Numbered from the stretch's first letter, positions 14,620-24,188 are shown. The stretch is DNA of 52,657 bases from Bacteroidota bacterium (GCA_030681615.1 JAUXSA010000157.1:1-52657), one strand, 5' to 3'. Numbers and translations: made by a program. Notes: a model not told the origin generated them from the letters alone.

Positions 14620-17442
14620 CTACCTCAACTTCTCCGCCACATACTTCCCAGTATACCCTTTTTTATTTTTAGCGAGCTCTTCGGGTGTTCCTTCAAATAC
14701 AATGGTTCCACCATTCTCTCCTCCTTCAGGACCAATATCAATTATCCAGTCGGCACATTTAATTACATCTAAATTATGTTCAATTACAACAATAGAATGT
14801 CCTTTTGCTAATAAGGCATCAAATGATTTTAAAAGTTTAGCCACATCATGAAAATGTAAACCGGTTGTTGGTTCATCAAACACAAATAAAGTGGGCGATG
14901 TATTATTAATGGCAATTAAAAAACTGGCCAGCTTAATACGCTGTGCTTCTCCTCCACTTAATGTACTGCTGCTTTGTCCGAGTGCTACATAACCTAAACC
15001 AACCGCTTGCAGTGCCTGTAGTTTTTCTAATATTTTTTTACAGGTTTTATTTTCGGTATCTCCTTCAAAAAATTCAACAGCATCATCAACCGTCATATCT
15101 AAAATATCAGAAATAGATCTGCCGCGATATAAAATTTCTAAAGTCTCTGCTTTATAACGTTTGCCTTTACAATTTTCGCACTGCAATTGTATGTCGGCCA
15201 TAAACTGCATCTCTACCGTAATTTGCCCTTCGCCCTGGCAAACTTCGCAGCGACCACCTTCTACATTAAAACTAAAAAAGCCCGGTTTGTAACCACGGGT
15301 TTTTGCCAGACCCTGGTCTGCATACAAATTCCTAACCTCATCAAATGCTTTTACATAAGTTACGGGATTAGAGCGCGACGATTTTCCAATTGGATTTTGA
15401 TCTACAAACTCTAATTGTTTTATTTGTTTTAAGCTGCCACCTATCATGTGATCGGCATTCACACTTTCAAAATAACCATCTAAGTAACGTTGTAAGTTAG
15501 GGATCAAGCCTCTTCTTACCAACGTCGATTTTCCTGAACCGCTTACACCTGTTACGCAGGTTAAAACCCCTAAAGGAAATTTAACGGAAACATTTTTTAA
15601 ATTGTTATCGTTCAGATTTCTTATCTCAATAAACTCTTTCCACTTACGACGGCTTTTCGGAATTTCAATTCTTAAAATATCATTTAAATATTTTGTGGTG
15701 TAACCTGCTTTATTTTTTAATAACTCTTTATGCGTGCCCTGAAAAACCAAATGACCGCCATGCGTTCCGGCCTCCGGACCAATATCTATCAACTCATCGG
15801 CCATGCGCATAATTTCTTCGTCGTGCTCAACAATAATCACCGTATTACCTTGCTGCTGTAGCGAACGCAAAACTTTTATTAATCGCTCGGTATCTCTCGG
15901 GTGCAAACCAATGCTTGGCTCATCTAAAATATATAAACTGCCAACCAAGGTACTTCCTAATTGTGTTGCTAAATTAATACGTTGGCTCTCGCCGCCACTT
16001 AATGTATTGGCAACACGATTTAATGTCAGGTATCCTAAACCAACATCTAACAAATATTGTAAACGGTTAGTGATCTCTACCAACAAACGCTTGGCTACTT
16101 TTGTATCGTGCTCGTCTAACTTTAAATTTTTAAAGAAAGGATATAACTGATCAACGGGCGTTAAAACTAGCTCTGTAATATTTTTTCCGGCAATTAAAAC
16201 GTAATTCGCATCCTTGCGTAAACGTGTGCCCTGGCAATCCGGACAAACCGTTTTACCACGGTAACGCGCCAACATAACACGATACTGAATTTTGTACGTT
16301 TCTTTTTCCAACATTTTAAAGAAAGCATTTAAGCCATCAAAATACTGGTTGCCTTCCCACAATAACTGGTAATCTTTTTTAGATAACTCTACAATAGGTT
16401 TATGTACCGGGAAATTAAATTTATGCGCATTCTTTAAAAGTTCTTTTTTGTAAGCGCTCATTACTTCTCCATTCCAACACACAATTGCATTTTGAAATAC
16501 AGAAAGACTTTTGTTGGGAATAACAAGATCAGGATCGATACCAATAATGCTTCCAAAGCCTTCGCAGGTTTTGCAGGCACCAATAGGATTATTGAAAGTG
16601 AAAAAGTTGACGTTTGGTTCTTCAAACGAAATGCCATCCAGCTCAAATAAATTACTGAAAGAATTTTTGCTGTAAGTGCCGTCACCTTTTTCTATCCAAA
16701 GTAAACATTCGCCGTTCCCTTCAAAAAAAGCAGTCTGTACACTATCGGCAGTGCGGTTTAAAAAATCTTCATCTGTTGGATTAGAAACTAATCTATCAAT
16801 TAATAAAAATACTTCTGATGTTTTTTTTAAGGTCTTAGGATCTATTTCGTTTATCTTTTTAATTTCTCCATTAATAACCGCACGCGAAAAACCCTGTTGC
16901 GAAAGCAACTCCAATTGTTTTTGAAAAGGACGGTCTTTTGCTTCAGAAACTTTTGAAAGGATTAAAACCTTTGCACCTTCTTTTAATTCGGCTACAAAAT
17001 TCACTACATCGGTAACTGTTTGGCGTTTTACTTGTTTGCCACTTACAGGACTATACGTTTTACCAACGCGTGAGAATAATAATTTAAAATAATCATAGAT
17101 CTCGGTTATTGTACCAACTGTACTTCTTGGATTGCGAGAAATAACTTTTTGTTCAATGGCAATTGCCGGCGAAATGCCTTTAATATAATCTACCTGTGGT
17201 TTTTCTAATCTCCCTAAAAATTGGCGGGCATAAGCCGAAAGACTTTCTACATAACGTCTTTGTCCCTCTGCATATAAAGTATCAAAAGCCAACGATGATT
17301 TTCCCGAACCGGATAGTCCGGTAATAACGATCATTTTATTACGCGGTAAAGCCACATCCACATTTTTTAAATTGTGTTGGCGCGCGCCTTTAATAATAAT
17401 AAACTCTTTAGAACTTAATTTTGTAACATCCTTCGTACTCAT
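14620..17442 (-). CDS. uvrA: UvrABC nucleotide excision repair ATPase UvrA
   Basis: The 940-residue DNA damage-recognition subunit of the UvrABC excinuclease, of standard length. Two ABC modules are present. The first Walker A is GLSGSGKSS (42-50) and the second is GVSGSGKST near 645. Both signature motifs (LSGGESQRI and LSGGEAQRI) and both Walker B stretches ([26 protein letters not shown]) are visible. Zinc-binding cysteines occur as CKTCEGFG...CPDCQG in the first half and CEVCQGEG...CENCKG in the second. The opening [17 protein letters not shown] fixes the start. It acts with UvrB and UvrC, which are not in the window. A palindrome of type A lies just upstream. Confidence 0.97.
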   Translation of the reverse strand: MSTKDVTKLSSKEFIIIKGARQHNLKNVDVALPRNKMIVITGLSGSGKSSLAFDTLYAEGQRRYVESLSAYARQFLGRLEKPQVDYIKGISPAIAIEQKVISRNPRSTVGTITEIYDYFKLLFSRVGKTYSPVSGKQVKRQTVTDVVNFVAELKEGAKVLILSKVSEAKDRPFQKQLELLSQQGFSRAVINGEIKKINEIDPKTLKKTSEVFLLIDRLVSNPTDEDFLNRTADSVQTAFFEGNGECLLWIEKGDGTYSKNSFSNLFELDGISFEEPNVNFFTFNNPIGACKTCEGFGSIIGIDPDLVIPNKSLSVFQNAIVCWNGEVMSAYKKELLKNAHKFNFPVHKPIVELSKKDYQLLWEGNQYFDGLNAFFKMLEKETYKIQYRVMLARYRGKTVCPDCQGTRLRKDANYVLIAGKNITELVLTPVDQLYPFFKNLKLDEHDTKVAKRLLVEITNRLQYLLDVGLGYLTLNRVANTLSGGESQRINLATQLGSTLVGSLYILDEPSIGLHPRDTERLIKVLRSLQQQGNTVIIVEHDEEIMRMADELIDIGPEAGTHGGHLVFQGTHKELLKNKAGYTTKYLNDILRIEIPKSRRKWKEFIEIRNLNDNNLKNVSVKFPLGVLTCVTGVSGSGKSTLVRRGLIPNLQRYLDGYFESVNADHMIGGSLKQIKQLEFVDQNPIGKSSRSNPVTYVKAFDEVRNLYADQGLAKTRGYKPGFFSFNVEGGRCEVCQGEGQITVEMQFMADIQLQCENCKGKRYKAETLEILYRGRSISDILDMTVDDAVEFFEGDTENKTCKKILEKLQALQAVGLGYVALGQSSSTLSGGEAQRIKLASFLIAINNTSPTLFVFDEPTTGLHFHDVAKLLKSFDALLAKGHSIVVIEHNLDVIKCADWIIDIGPEGGENGGTIVFEGTPEELAKNKKGYTGKYVAEKLR

Positions 17443-17484
17443 TGATATGTAATATTATTAAAATTATTTTTAGTTTTAAATATC

Positions 17485-17594
17485 TGTCATGTCGAGTAAC
17501 GAAGCGTTAGCGAAGTGTATCGAGACATGATCTCATTCATACTTCTCGATACAATTTTTGTAAAGAGGCGAACAAAAATTTACTCGAAGTGACA
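17485..17594. repeat. intergenic palindrome, TGTCA-CGAGTA type (copy A2)
   Basis: The outer arms TGTCATGTCGAGTA (17485-17498) and TACTCGAAGTGACA (17581-17594) pair with one mismatch. The inner arms GTATCGAGA (17517-17525) and TCTCGATAC (17544-17552) pair perfectly. It has the same layout as the copies at 8374 and 31639. Confidence 0.85.
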
Positions 17595-17636
17595 GCAAAT
17601 GTTAAATTTCGCTTCTTTTCAATGCCTAAAATCCAA

Positions 17637-18128
17637 CTACTCCATCAATTTTTTTAAATGTTCTGCTGTTGATTCATCTTTCCAATCAATATAACCAACT
17701 TCTTCTTTTTTTACTTCTAGTTTTGTATTTACAATATAAGATGTTGGAATAGAAAAGATACCTATATCATTAAAACCCTGTTCTAATTTCAAAAAAGTAA
17801 ATGGATAACCCTTTCTCGATTTCCACGACATTATTTTTTCTAAAGGCTCATCGCTAATGATGATCACTTCCACATCGCTCAATTTTGTATCTTTTATATC
17901 ATTCATTTCGCGCATCTCCTCCAAACAATTCGGGCACCAGGACGCGCTAAAGCTAACTACTATTTTTTTGCCTTTGAAGGATGAGAATTTTACCGGATTG
18001 CCGTTAAGATCGGATAAATTGAGTTTATTAAAGTCTATTGTTGGGGCAGTTTTGTATTTATTGTAAAAATAAAAGGCAATAAAGGCGCCAATTACAAGAA
18101 TAATTATGCCGGTCCATTTTTTGTTCAT
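17637..18128 (-). CDS. TlpA-like thioredoxin-fold protein, membrane-anchored
   Basis: I placed the start at 18128 (MNKKWTG) because it opens directly onto an N-terminal membrane helix (residues 6-22). An in-frame ATG at 18176 only adds a polar leader. The thioredoxin fold follows, with the redox motif WCPNC (Cys65 and Cys68) after FSASW, and an AhpC/TSA-like SDLNGNPVKFSSFKGK entry. A cis-proline is likely in GIFSIPTSYIVN. The family includes TlpA, ResA and CcmG, which reduce disulfides on exported proteins or cytochrome c. The anchor puts the active site in the periplasm. It is divergent from mtgA, and its partner is unknown. Confidence 0.85.
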   Translation of the reverse strand: MNKKWTGIIILVIGAFIAFYFYNKYKTAPTIDFNKLNLSDLNGNPVKFSSFKGKKIVVSFSASWCPNCLEEMREMNDIKDTKLSDVEVIIISDEPLEKIMSWKSRKGYPFTFLKLEQGFNDIGIFSIPTSYIVNTKLEVKKEEVGYIDWKDESTAEHLKKLME

Positions 18129-18192
18129 AGTAATTAAGAATCGATAGTTAATTGATTTACAAACTAAAGCGTTCAAGGTTTAAAAATACGAA

Positions 18193-18200
18193 TAGATTTG
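18193..18200 (+). promoter_or_regulatory. -7 box for mtgA
   Basis: TAGATTTG is a full match to TAnnTTTG and lies 11 bases before the mtgA start codon. The -33 box is weak. Confidence 0.4.
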
Positions 18201-18211
18201 CAAGATAAAGG

Positions 18212-18973
18212 ATGATTTTGTTAACCAAAATATTTAAGGTGATCTTAAAGATCATTGTTTTTTTTATTGTGCTTTCGGTTGGCAGCACCATTCTTTTTCG
18301 TTGGGTACCCGTGCCTTTAACGCCTTTAATGTTAATACGTTGTGTTGAGCAGAAAGGTGATGGCAAAAGCATGACCTTAAAACACGATTGGGTTAGCCTT
18401 GAAGAGATCCCGCCAAAATTACAGCTGGCCGTGGTTTGTAGCGAAGACCAGAATTACCTTAAACACTACGGTTTTGATTGGGGCGCTATTGAAAAAGCCA
18501 TGAAAGCCAACGAAAAAGGCAAAAAAATACGAGGCGGCAGTACCATCTCACAACAAACAGCAAAAAATGTATTCTTATGGCCTGGCCGCAGTTATATACG
18601 TAAAGGTTTTGAAGCTTATTTTACATTATTGATAGAGACCTTTTGGAGCAAAGAGCGCATTATGGAAGTTTACCTGAATAGCATTGAGATGGGAAATGGC
18701 GTTTATGGCGCCGAAGCAGCCGCACAACACTGGTTTAAAAAACCAGCCATTAAATTAAATAAAGATGAGTGTGCTGCTATTGCCGCTGTTTTGCCTAACC
18801 CTTTAAAATATGTTGCTAACCCGCCAAGCTCTTACATCTCTAAACGCAAGGCCTGGATAAAACAGCAAATGAGCTTTTGGGGCAATAAACTGGATTATGA
18901 TAAATACAACGATGAAGACGAAGTGGTAGAGAAAAAAGTAAAAAAGAAAACTTCAACTAAAACTAAAAAATAA
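18212..18973 (+). CDS. mtgA: monofunctional peptidoglycan glycosyltransferase MtgA
   Basis: A 253-residue GT51 enzyme that polymerises lipid II into glycan strands at the outer face of the inner membrane. One membrane helix spans about residues 8-28. The catalytic motif SEDQNYLKHYGFDW contains Glu78. The second family motif is RGGSTISQQTAKNVF, followed by KERIMEVYLNSIEMG with the second acidic site. The absence of a transpeptidase domain separates it from class A PBPs. The C-terminus is a lysine-rich tail. The stop overlaps the next start by one base (TAATG), tying it to a serine hydrolase. Confidence 0.95.
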   Translation: MILLTKIFKVILKIIVFFIVLSVGSTILFRWVPVPLTPLMLIRCVEQKGDGKSMTLKHDWVSLEEIPPKLQLAVVCSEDQNYLKHYGFDWGAIEKAMKANEKGKKIRGGSTISQQTAKNVFLWPGRSYIRKGFEAYFTLLIETFWSKERIMEVYLNSIEMGNGVYGAEAAAQHWFKKPAIKLNKDECAAIAAVLPNPLKYVANPPSSYISKRKAWIKQQMSFWGNKLDYDKYNDEDEVVEKKVKKKTSTKTKK

Positions 18974-20136
18974 TGAACAGATTATCCATACTTTTTATCT
19001 TATTGGTAATGTTCTTAAGCTGCGGCAACTCCACAACCGCCAGTAGAGGAAAAACTGTTTCAAAGTCTGATAAATTCGAGATCCCCACAAACTTAAATAA
19101 AGAAGAACAATTTATCTCTTATAAATTAGATACCATGTTCACACAGCTAAACCTTACGGGTACCTTTAACGGTTCTGTTTTGGTGGCGCGCGCTGGCAAG
19201 GTGTTATTTAAAAAATCGCTGGGCATTTTAAATAAGAATACTAAAGATCTGCTTACCGATTCATCTATGTTCCAGTTAGCCTCCGTTTCAAAAGTAATTA
19301 CGGCCACAGCCGTTTTAATGTTGCACGAAAGAGAATTAATAGACCTTAACAAACCTTTTGCTTTTTATTTTCCTGATTTTCCTTATACGGACGTAACGGT
19401 TAAACAACTTTTAAATCACCGTTCGGGCCTTGCCAATTATATTTATGTTTTAAATAGCGAGATCTATCAGCCTAATTACCAAATGAGTAATGAAGATATG
19501 TACAATTGTTATATTGTAAAAAATCCAAAGCCCTATTTAAAACCAAATACACGCTTTAACTATTGTAATACCAATTATGCTTTGCTGGCTTTGTTAATAG
19601 AAAAGGTCTCGCACAAGTCTTACTCTAATTTTGTGAAAGAAGAATTATTTAAACCTTTGGGCATGAAGAATACGGCCACCATAAAAGATATTGACCTCAA
19701 CGGGAAGAACGTTACAAAGCCTTACGATACCAAGTGGAAGCCTATTGACCTGGATGCCAGTGATTATGTGTTGGGTGATAAAAGTATCTATTCAACACCT
19801 TACGATCTTTTTTTGTTTAGCGAGGCCATGTATCAAAATAAGATCATTAAAGCTGAAACGCAGGCTTTAGCATACACCGCTTATAGCCGCGAAAAAAAAT
19901 TAAGTAATTATGGTTATGGCTGGCGTTTAAAAGATGTTAACGATTCGCTCAAAAAAGAAGTGTATCATAATGGCTGGTGGCATGGTTACCGTTCTTCGTT
20001 CCACCGCAGGTTAAATGATAAGTTAACGGTTATTATTTTAAGCAACCAGTTAAACCGCTCGGCATACCAAACTTATAAAGTTTATCAAATATTGGATAAC
20101 GCACCTGCCGGCGATACACTGGAAGAGGTTGAATAG
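18973..20136 (+). CDS. beta-lactamase-family serine hydrolase, lipoprotein
   Basis: A 387-residue class C beta-lactamase/DD-peptidase-fold protein. The lipobox ends LSC-G (Cys17), so it is an envelope lipoprotein. The nucleophile motif is S104-V-S-K107 in LASVSKVIT. The second motif is YCN in FNYCNTNYALLA, and the third is HNGWWHG, in place of KTG. This HxG form is usual for esterase/peptidase members and argues against a true beta-lactamase. It starts on the last base of the mtgA stop codon, so the two are translationally coupled, which suggests a role in peptidoglycan trimming. The substrate is not known. Confidence 0.85.
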   Translation: MNRLSILFILLVMFLSCGNSTTASRGKTVSKSDKFEIPTNLNKEEQFISYKLDTMFTQLNLTGTFNGSVLVARAGKVLFKKSLGILNKNTKDLLTDSSMFQLASVSKVITATAVLMLHERELIDLNKPFAFYFPDFPYTDVTVKQLLNHRSGLANYIYVLNSEIYQPNYQMSNEDMYNCYIVKNPKPYLKPNTRFNYCNTNYALLALLIEKVSHKSYSNFVKEELFKPLGMKNTATIKDIDLNGKNVTKPYDTKWKPIDLDASDYVLGDKSIYSTPYDLFLFSEAMYQNKIIKAETQALAYTAYSREKKLSNYGYGWRLKDVNDSLKKEVYHNGWWHGYRSSFHRRLNDKLTVIILSNQLNRSAYQTYKVYQILDNAPAGDTLEEVE

Positions 20137-20167
20137 AAATCATGTATCATAAAATTTGTAAAAATAT

Positions 20168-20199
20168 TTTGGAGAATGTTGTCTAATTAGCTAACTTTG
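20168..20199 (+). promoter_or_regulatory. higBA promoter (TTTG-N20-TAACTTTG)
   Basis: The -33 box TTTG (20168-20171) and the -7 box TAACTTTG (20192-20199) both match the Bacteroidetes consensus with a 20-base spacer. The inverted repeat TTAGC-N7-GCTAA (20187-20203) covers the -7 box and is a candidate HigA operator. The toxin GTG starts five bases after the -7 box. Confidence 0.6.
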
Positions 20200-20203
20200 C
20201 TAA

Positions 20204-20560
20204 GTGAGCACTCATTCAAAAAGAAGAGAGGTATACTTTTATAAGAATTATTATTTAGACTTCTACAATAAACAAACCAAAGAAGTTAAAAAGAAGTTGA
20301 ATCATGCAATAGGTTTGTTAGAGGTTTTGGAATATGTTCCGGAAAAGCACTTTAAATCTTTAAAAGGAACTGATGGATTATTTGAAATTAGAGTTGAAGT
20401 TATTAGCAATATATACAGAATATTTTGCTTTTTTGACAAAGGCAAATTAGTTATTTTACTAAATGGCTTTCAAAAGAAAACGCAAAAAACTCCAAAGAAT
20501 GAAATTGAACTCGCGGAAAAATTAAAAAAACAATATTTCAATGAAAAAGAAAGTAAATAA
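20204..20560 (+). CDS. RelE/HigB-type toxin
   Basis: A 118-residue RelE/ParE-superfamily protein, the class of ribosome-dependent mRNA interferases. The body REVYFYKNYYLDFYNKQ, KHFKSLKGTDGLFEIRVEV, NIYRIFCFFDKGKLVILLNGFQKKTQKTP is the standard HigB layout, with basic residues and the conserved Arg (YRI) in the core. The only possible start is GTG at 20204. It lies so close to the -7 box that the mRNA would begin at or next to it, so translation may be leaderless. It overlaps the antitoxin gene by 20 bases, toxin first, as in higBA loci. Confidence 0.85.
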   Translation: MSTHSKRREVYFYKNYYLDFYNKQTKEVKKKLNHAIGLLEVLEYVPEKHFKSLKGTDGLFEIRVEVISNIYRIFCFFDKGKLVILLNGFQKKTQKTPKNEIELAEKLKKQYFNEKESK

Positions 20561-20849
20561 AAGTTTAACCTCATTTGCAGATTTGTTAGATAATGAATAT
20601 GGCAAACGCGGAGCAAAAAAACGCGAACATTACGAACAGGAATTTGAAGCATTTAAACTTGGTATTTTGATCCAGGAAATGAGGGAAAAACAACATTTAA
20701 CACAAGGGCAGCTTGCTGAAAAATGTGGTACTACCAAATCCTATATTTCCCGGATCGAAAACAACTCCAGTGATATTAGGCTCTCAACCCTTATGCGTAT
20801 AATCAATGAAGGGCTTGGTGCTCATTTAAGATTATCACTTACGTTATAA
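20541..20849 (+). CDS. HigA-type XRE antitoxin
   Basis: A 102-residue antitoxin. A polar N-terminal helix (1-35) is the likely toxin-binding part. The Cro/C1 helix-turn-helix follows at about 42-95 (REKQHLTQGQLAEKCGTTKSYISRIENNSSDIRLSTLMRII). The start at 20541 lies 20 bases inside the toxin gene, which couples their translation. As in other HigBA pairs it should bind the toxin and repress the shared promoter. It ends the operon, with gldF 69 bases downstream. Confidence 0.88.
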   Translation: MKKKVNKSLTSFADLLDNEYGKRGAKKREHYEQEFEAFKLGILIQEMREKQHLTQGQLAEKCGTTKSYISRIENNSSDIRLSTLMRIINEGLGAHLRLSLTL

Positions 20850-20918
20850 ACATGTTTTAGTTAATTTATATCTCAAAAGACAATAAACCATGTTCTATAA
20901 TAAGTACTTTTATTCTTT

Positions 20919-21659
20919 ATGTTAACGCTTTATTTAAAAGAAATACGTAGTTTTTTAAGTTCCTTAATTGGCTACATTGCTATTGGCGTTTTTATTTCGC
21001 TGGTGGGTATTTTTATGTGGGTGATCCCCTCAGAAAGCGGAGGATCAAATATTTTAGATAATGGTTTTGCCAATATCGATCCTTTATTTTTTATAGCGCC
21101 CTGGGTATATTTATTTTTGATCCCGGCCATTACCATGCGTTCTTTTTCGGAAGAAAAAAAGACGGGTACTATTGAATTATTATTAACGCGCCCGCTTACC
21201 GATCTACAATTAGTGCTTGCAAAATATTTAGCAGGCTTTACATTAGTAATGGTGTCGTTATTGCCAACACTTATTTATTATTACAGCGTGCATGTGCTTG
21301 GTGCCCCAAAAGGTAATATTGATACCGGGGGTATGTGGGGTTCTTATGTAGGACTTTTATTTTTAGGTGCAGGTTTTGTTTCCATTGGCATTTTTGCTTC
21401 GGCTATTGCAGAGAACCAGGTTATTGCTTTTATTATTGCTTTATTACTTTGCTTTTTTTGTTATATAGGTTTTGAATTTATTGCGCAAAGCGGTGTGTTT
21501 GGCAAGTACGATGCCTTCTTTAAAGGATTAGGACTGAACGATCATTATGTAAGCATGAGCCGTGGTGTTATTGATACCCGCGATGCTTTATATTTTATAA
21601 GTGTGATTGCACTTTTTAATTTGTTAACCAAATTAGTTTTAGAAAGCAGGAAATGGTAG
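20919..21659 (+). CDS. gldF: gliding-motility ABC transporter permease GldF
   Basis: A 246-residue ABC-2-type permease with six membrane helices. It begins LTLYLKEIRSFLSSLIGYIAIGVF, has the family segment AITMRSFSEEKKTGTIELLLTRPLTD, and ends in a helix with FNLLTKLVLESRKW. This matches GldF of Flavobacterium, part of the GldA-GldF-GldG ABC complex needed for gliding or T9SS-linked motility. It overlaps gldG by seven bases. The ATPase GldA is not in the window and must be encoded elsewhere. Confidence 0.92.
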   Translation: MLTLYLKEIRSFLSSLIGYIAIGVFISLVGIFMWVIPSESGGSNILDNGFANIDPLFFIAPWVYLFLIPAITMRSFSEEKKTGTIELLLTRPLTDLQLVLAKYLAGFTLVMVSLLPTLIYYYSVHVLGAPKGNIDTGGMWGSYVGLLFLGAGFVSIGIFASAIAENQVIAFIIALLLCFFCYIGFEFIAQSGVFGKYDAFFKGLGLNDHYVSMSRGVIDTRDALYFISVIALFNLLTKLVLESRKW

Positions 21660-23374
21660 CAGAGAAAAAAATAACCACTTCAAAAAATAAACGCCGCGAT
21701 ATCATGTCGCTGTTTGTTTTAATTGCTATTGTTGTTTTAATAAATTTTATTGGTTCATTTTATTTTAAGCGTTTCGATCTTACTTCTGAAAAACGTTACA
21801 CATTAGCTGAATCAACCAAAACCTTATTAAAGAATTTAGATGACGAGGTTTATTTTAAAGTTTATTTTGATGGAGATTTTAATCCAAGTTTTACACGTTT
21901 AAGAAATGAAGCGAAAGAAATTTTAGATGAATTCAGGGCTTATTCGGGCAACCAGATACAATACGAATTTATTGTACCGGGCGAAGGCATGAGTGGCGAT
22001 GAAAAAACCAGTCTCGAAAAACAATTGTATGAAAAAGGATTAGTGCCAGAACAGGTTTACGAAAAAAACAAAGATAAGATGTCGGAGTCACGCGTGTGGC
22101 CGGGCGCTATTGTAAGCCATAAAGGACGCGAAGCCGTTTGGAAGATCTTTAGCCGCCAGGATAATACTGATTTTGAAACATCTGTAAATAACTCCGTAAA
22201 AGAATTAGAATACAGTTTAACCAACACCATTCGCAAATTAAAGCGTAGTAAAAAACAAGAAGTGACTTTTATTGACGGTCATTACGAATTAGATACGTTG
22301 CGCACTTACGATCTTGCAAGAAGTCTTTCAGAATATTATGATGTTAACCGCACAGCCATTTTAGGAAAGCTAGGTGCCTTAGATCAAAGCGATGCTATTA
22401 TTATTGCGAAACCGGATAGCTCTTTTTCTGTTGCCGATCAATACATTATTGATCAATACATCATGAAGGGCGGAAAAGTACTTTGGCTCGTAGATCCGGT
22501 TGGAATAAACATGGATACCTTACAAATGAAAGGTTACTCTTTAGGCTTAAGCAATCCACTTAATTTAGATAACATGTTATTTAAATATGGCGTACGTTTA
22601 AACTCGGTTCTACTACAGGATTTTCAATGCTCTGTAATACCTATGAATGTTGGCTTTAAAAAAGGTCAGCCTAATTTTAAATTATTTCCATGGCCATTCT
22701 CTCCTTTAGTTTTACCGGATGGTGATCATCCTATTGTAAAAAATCTTGATCTTATTAAATTTGATTACGTTGGCTCTTTAGATACAATTTCTGCAAAAGG
22801 AATTAAAAAAACTATTTTATTAAGCACATCACGTTACACAAAAACATTGCCAACACCTGTAAGGATCTTTTATAGCAGCGTTCAGATTCCGCCAAAAGAA
22901 TCGCAGTTCATGAACTCGTACATTCCTGTGGCTTGTTTATTAGAAGGAGAATTTACCAGTTTTGCCGAGAACCGTTTGCCAACTATATTTTTGCAAGATA
23001 CCAACTTTACTAAAAAACATAAATTCATTGACAAAGGAAAATATACCAAAATGATCGTTGTTGCCGATGGCGATATAGCCCGCAACGATTATAACCGTAA
23101 TGAAAGAAGGCCTTATCCTTTGGGGTACGATAAATTTTCGAACAGACAATACGCCAACAAAACTTTTTTATTGAACTGTGTAAATTATTTGCTGGATGAT
23201 GAAGGCATGTTGCAATTACGTTCGCGCGAAGTAACCTTACGTTTACTGGATAAAAAGAAAATAACAACGCAACGCAGTAAATGGCAAATGACCAATGTGT
23301 TGTTGCCTGTAGCGTTACTAATAGCTTTTGGATTGATACAATTCTTCCTTAGAAAAAGAAAGTTCGCTAAATAA
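21653..23374 (+). CDS. gldG: gliding-motility protein GldG
   Basis: A 573-residue inner-membrane protein with one helix near the N-terminus (about 18-40) and one at the very end (MTNVLLPVALLIAFGLIQFFL). Between them is a large periplasmic ABC-2-associated domain: RFDLTSEKRYTLAESTKTLL, VTFIDGHYELDTL and GGKVLWLVDPVGINMDTL are recognised family blocks. It is the partner of GldF and begins within its last codons. No cytosolic ATPase domain is present. A palindrome (copy B2) begins immediately after the stop. Confidence 0.93.
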   Translation: MVAEKKITTSKNKRRDIMSLFVLIAIVVLINFIGSFYFKRFDLTSEKRYTLAESTKTLLKNLDDEVYFKVYFDGDFNPSFTRLRNEAKEILDEFRAYSGNQIQYEFIVPGEGMSGDEKTSLEKQLYEKGLVPEQVYEKNKDKMSESRVWPGAIVSHKGREAVWKIFSRQDNTDFETSVNNSVKELEYSLTNTIRKLKRSKKQEVTFIDGHYELDTLRTYDLARSLSEYYDVNRTAILGKLGALDQSDAIIIAKPDSSFSVADQYIIDQYIMKGGKVLWLVDPVGINMDTLQMKGYSLGLSNPLNLDNMLFKYGVRLNSVLLQDFQCSVIPMNVGFKKGQPNFKLFPWPFSPLVLPDGDHPIVKNLDLIKFDYVGSLDTISAKGIKKTILLSTSRYTKTLPTPVRIFYSSVQIPPKESQFMNSYIPVACLLEGEFTSFAENRLPTIFLQDTNFTKKHKFIDKGKYTKMIVVADGDIARNDYNRNERRPYPLGYDKFSNRQYANKTFLLNCVNYLLDDEGMLQLRSREVTLRLLDKKKITTQRSKWQMTNVLLPVALLIAFGLIQFFLRKRKFAK

Positions 23375-23375
23375 A

Positions 23376-23496
23376 AGCCGCAGTCCCGATAGCTATCGGG
23401 AGCGCAGATACCGCAGATTTATTTTATTGCAAAAGGATAATAATAAGCATATTGCTTTTAAAAAAATATCCGTGAAAATTTGTGGAATCTGTGGCT
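23376..23496. repeat. intergenic palindrome, CCACAGATT type (copy B2), with nested palindrome
   Basis: The right arm AAATTTGTGGAATCTGTGGC (from 23476) pairs with a left arm that is split. AGCCGCAG (23376-23383) and CGCAGATACCGCAGATTT (from 23403) flank an 18-bp perfect palindrome TCCCGATAGCTATCGGGA (23384-23401). CGCAG occurs on both sides (23379-23383 and 23403-23407), so removing the 24 bases rebuilds a continuous arm. Confidence 0.75.
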
Positions 23497-23513
23497 AAAA
23501 AAATACAGAAATA

Positions 23514-24188
23514 TTACTCGAACAAATTAAAGTTTGTTTCCAGTAATTGATTTTTAACGGCAAACATTACAACACCCGCGGTATTGTTTACACCTAATTT
23601 GTTCATGATGTTCTTGCGATGTGTATTTACAGTATGCGTACTTAATTTTAATTTATCGGCAATTAATTTATTGGATAAACCTTCGGCAATACCTCTAATG
23701 ATATCAATTTCGCGATCGGTAACATTCATACCATCGCAACCTAAAGATTTAATAAATGAATTGGTAATTTTAATTTCTTTAGCGGCAGTTAAAAAAGAAA
23801 CAATTTTTCCGCAAATAAATTTCTCTCCTTTAATGGTTGAGTTAACGGCTTCTAAAATTTCTGTTTTGTCGCAATCTTTTAATAAATAACTGGTAACCTC
23901 ACTTTGCAAAACTTTATTAAGATCATTCTTAGATAACATTTCGGTTATCACCAAAAATTTAATTTTCGGGAATTTTTTTGCAATAACCCTTACTTCATCC
24001 ACTTCAATTCCTAAAGAAGTAAAATCGGTGATTAATAAGTTGGGTTTAGAAAGTTGTAACTGACTAAGTAGATCATGTTTATCGCCACAAACAGATGGCA
24101 CTAATTCAAAACCTTTTAATTCGCCCACTAAAAGTTCGAGTCCAACCCTGGACAGAAAATTTTTATCGGCTATTAAAACTTTGATCAT
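23514..24188 (-). CDS. orphan LuxR/NarL-type response regulator
   Basis: A 224-residue two-component regulator. The receiver domain (1-125) has Asp55 in LLITDFTSLG as phospho-acceptor, a Thr in FLVITEM and a Lys in SYLLKDC. The N-terminal acidic pair is reduced to one Asp (IADKNFLSR), common in Bacteroidetes. The C-terminal LuxR helix-turn-helix (about 155-215) reads VTDREIDIIRGIAEGLSNKLIA then THTVNTHRKNIMNKLG. No histidine kinase lies nearby. A possible promoter box TATATTTG (minus strand, 24202-24209) is 14 bases upstream. Confidence 0.9.
   Translation of the reverse strand: MIKVLIADKNFLSRVGLELLVGELKGFELVPSVCGDKHDLLSQLQLSKPNLLITDFTSLGIEVDEVRVIAKKFPKIKFLVITEMLSKNDLNKVLQSEVTSYLLKDCDKTEILEAVNSTIKGEKFICGKIVSFLTAAKEIKITNSFIKSLGCDGMNVTDREIDIIRGIAEGLSNKLIADKLKLSTHTVNTHRKNIMNKLGVNNTAGVVMFAVKNQLLETNFNLFE

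Noticed and set aside
18973-20136. The serine hydrolase as an antibiotic-resistance beta-lactamase
   Set aside because: The third motif is HxG rather than KTG, it is a lipoprotein coupled to mtgA, and its length and blocks fit the broad hydrolase group.
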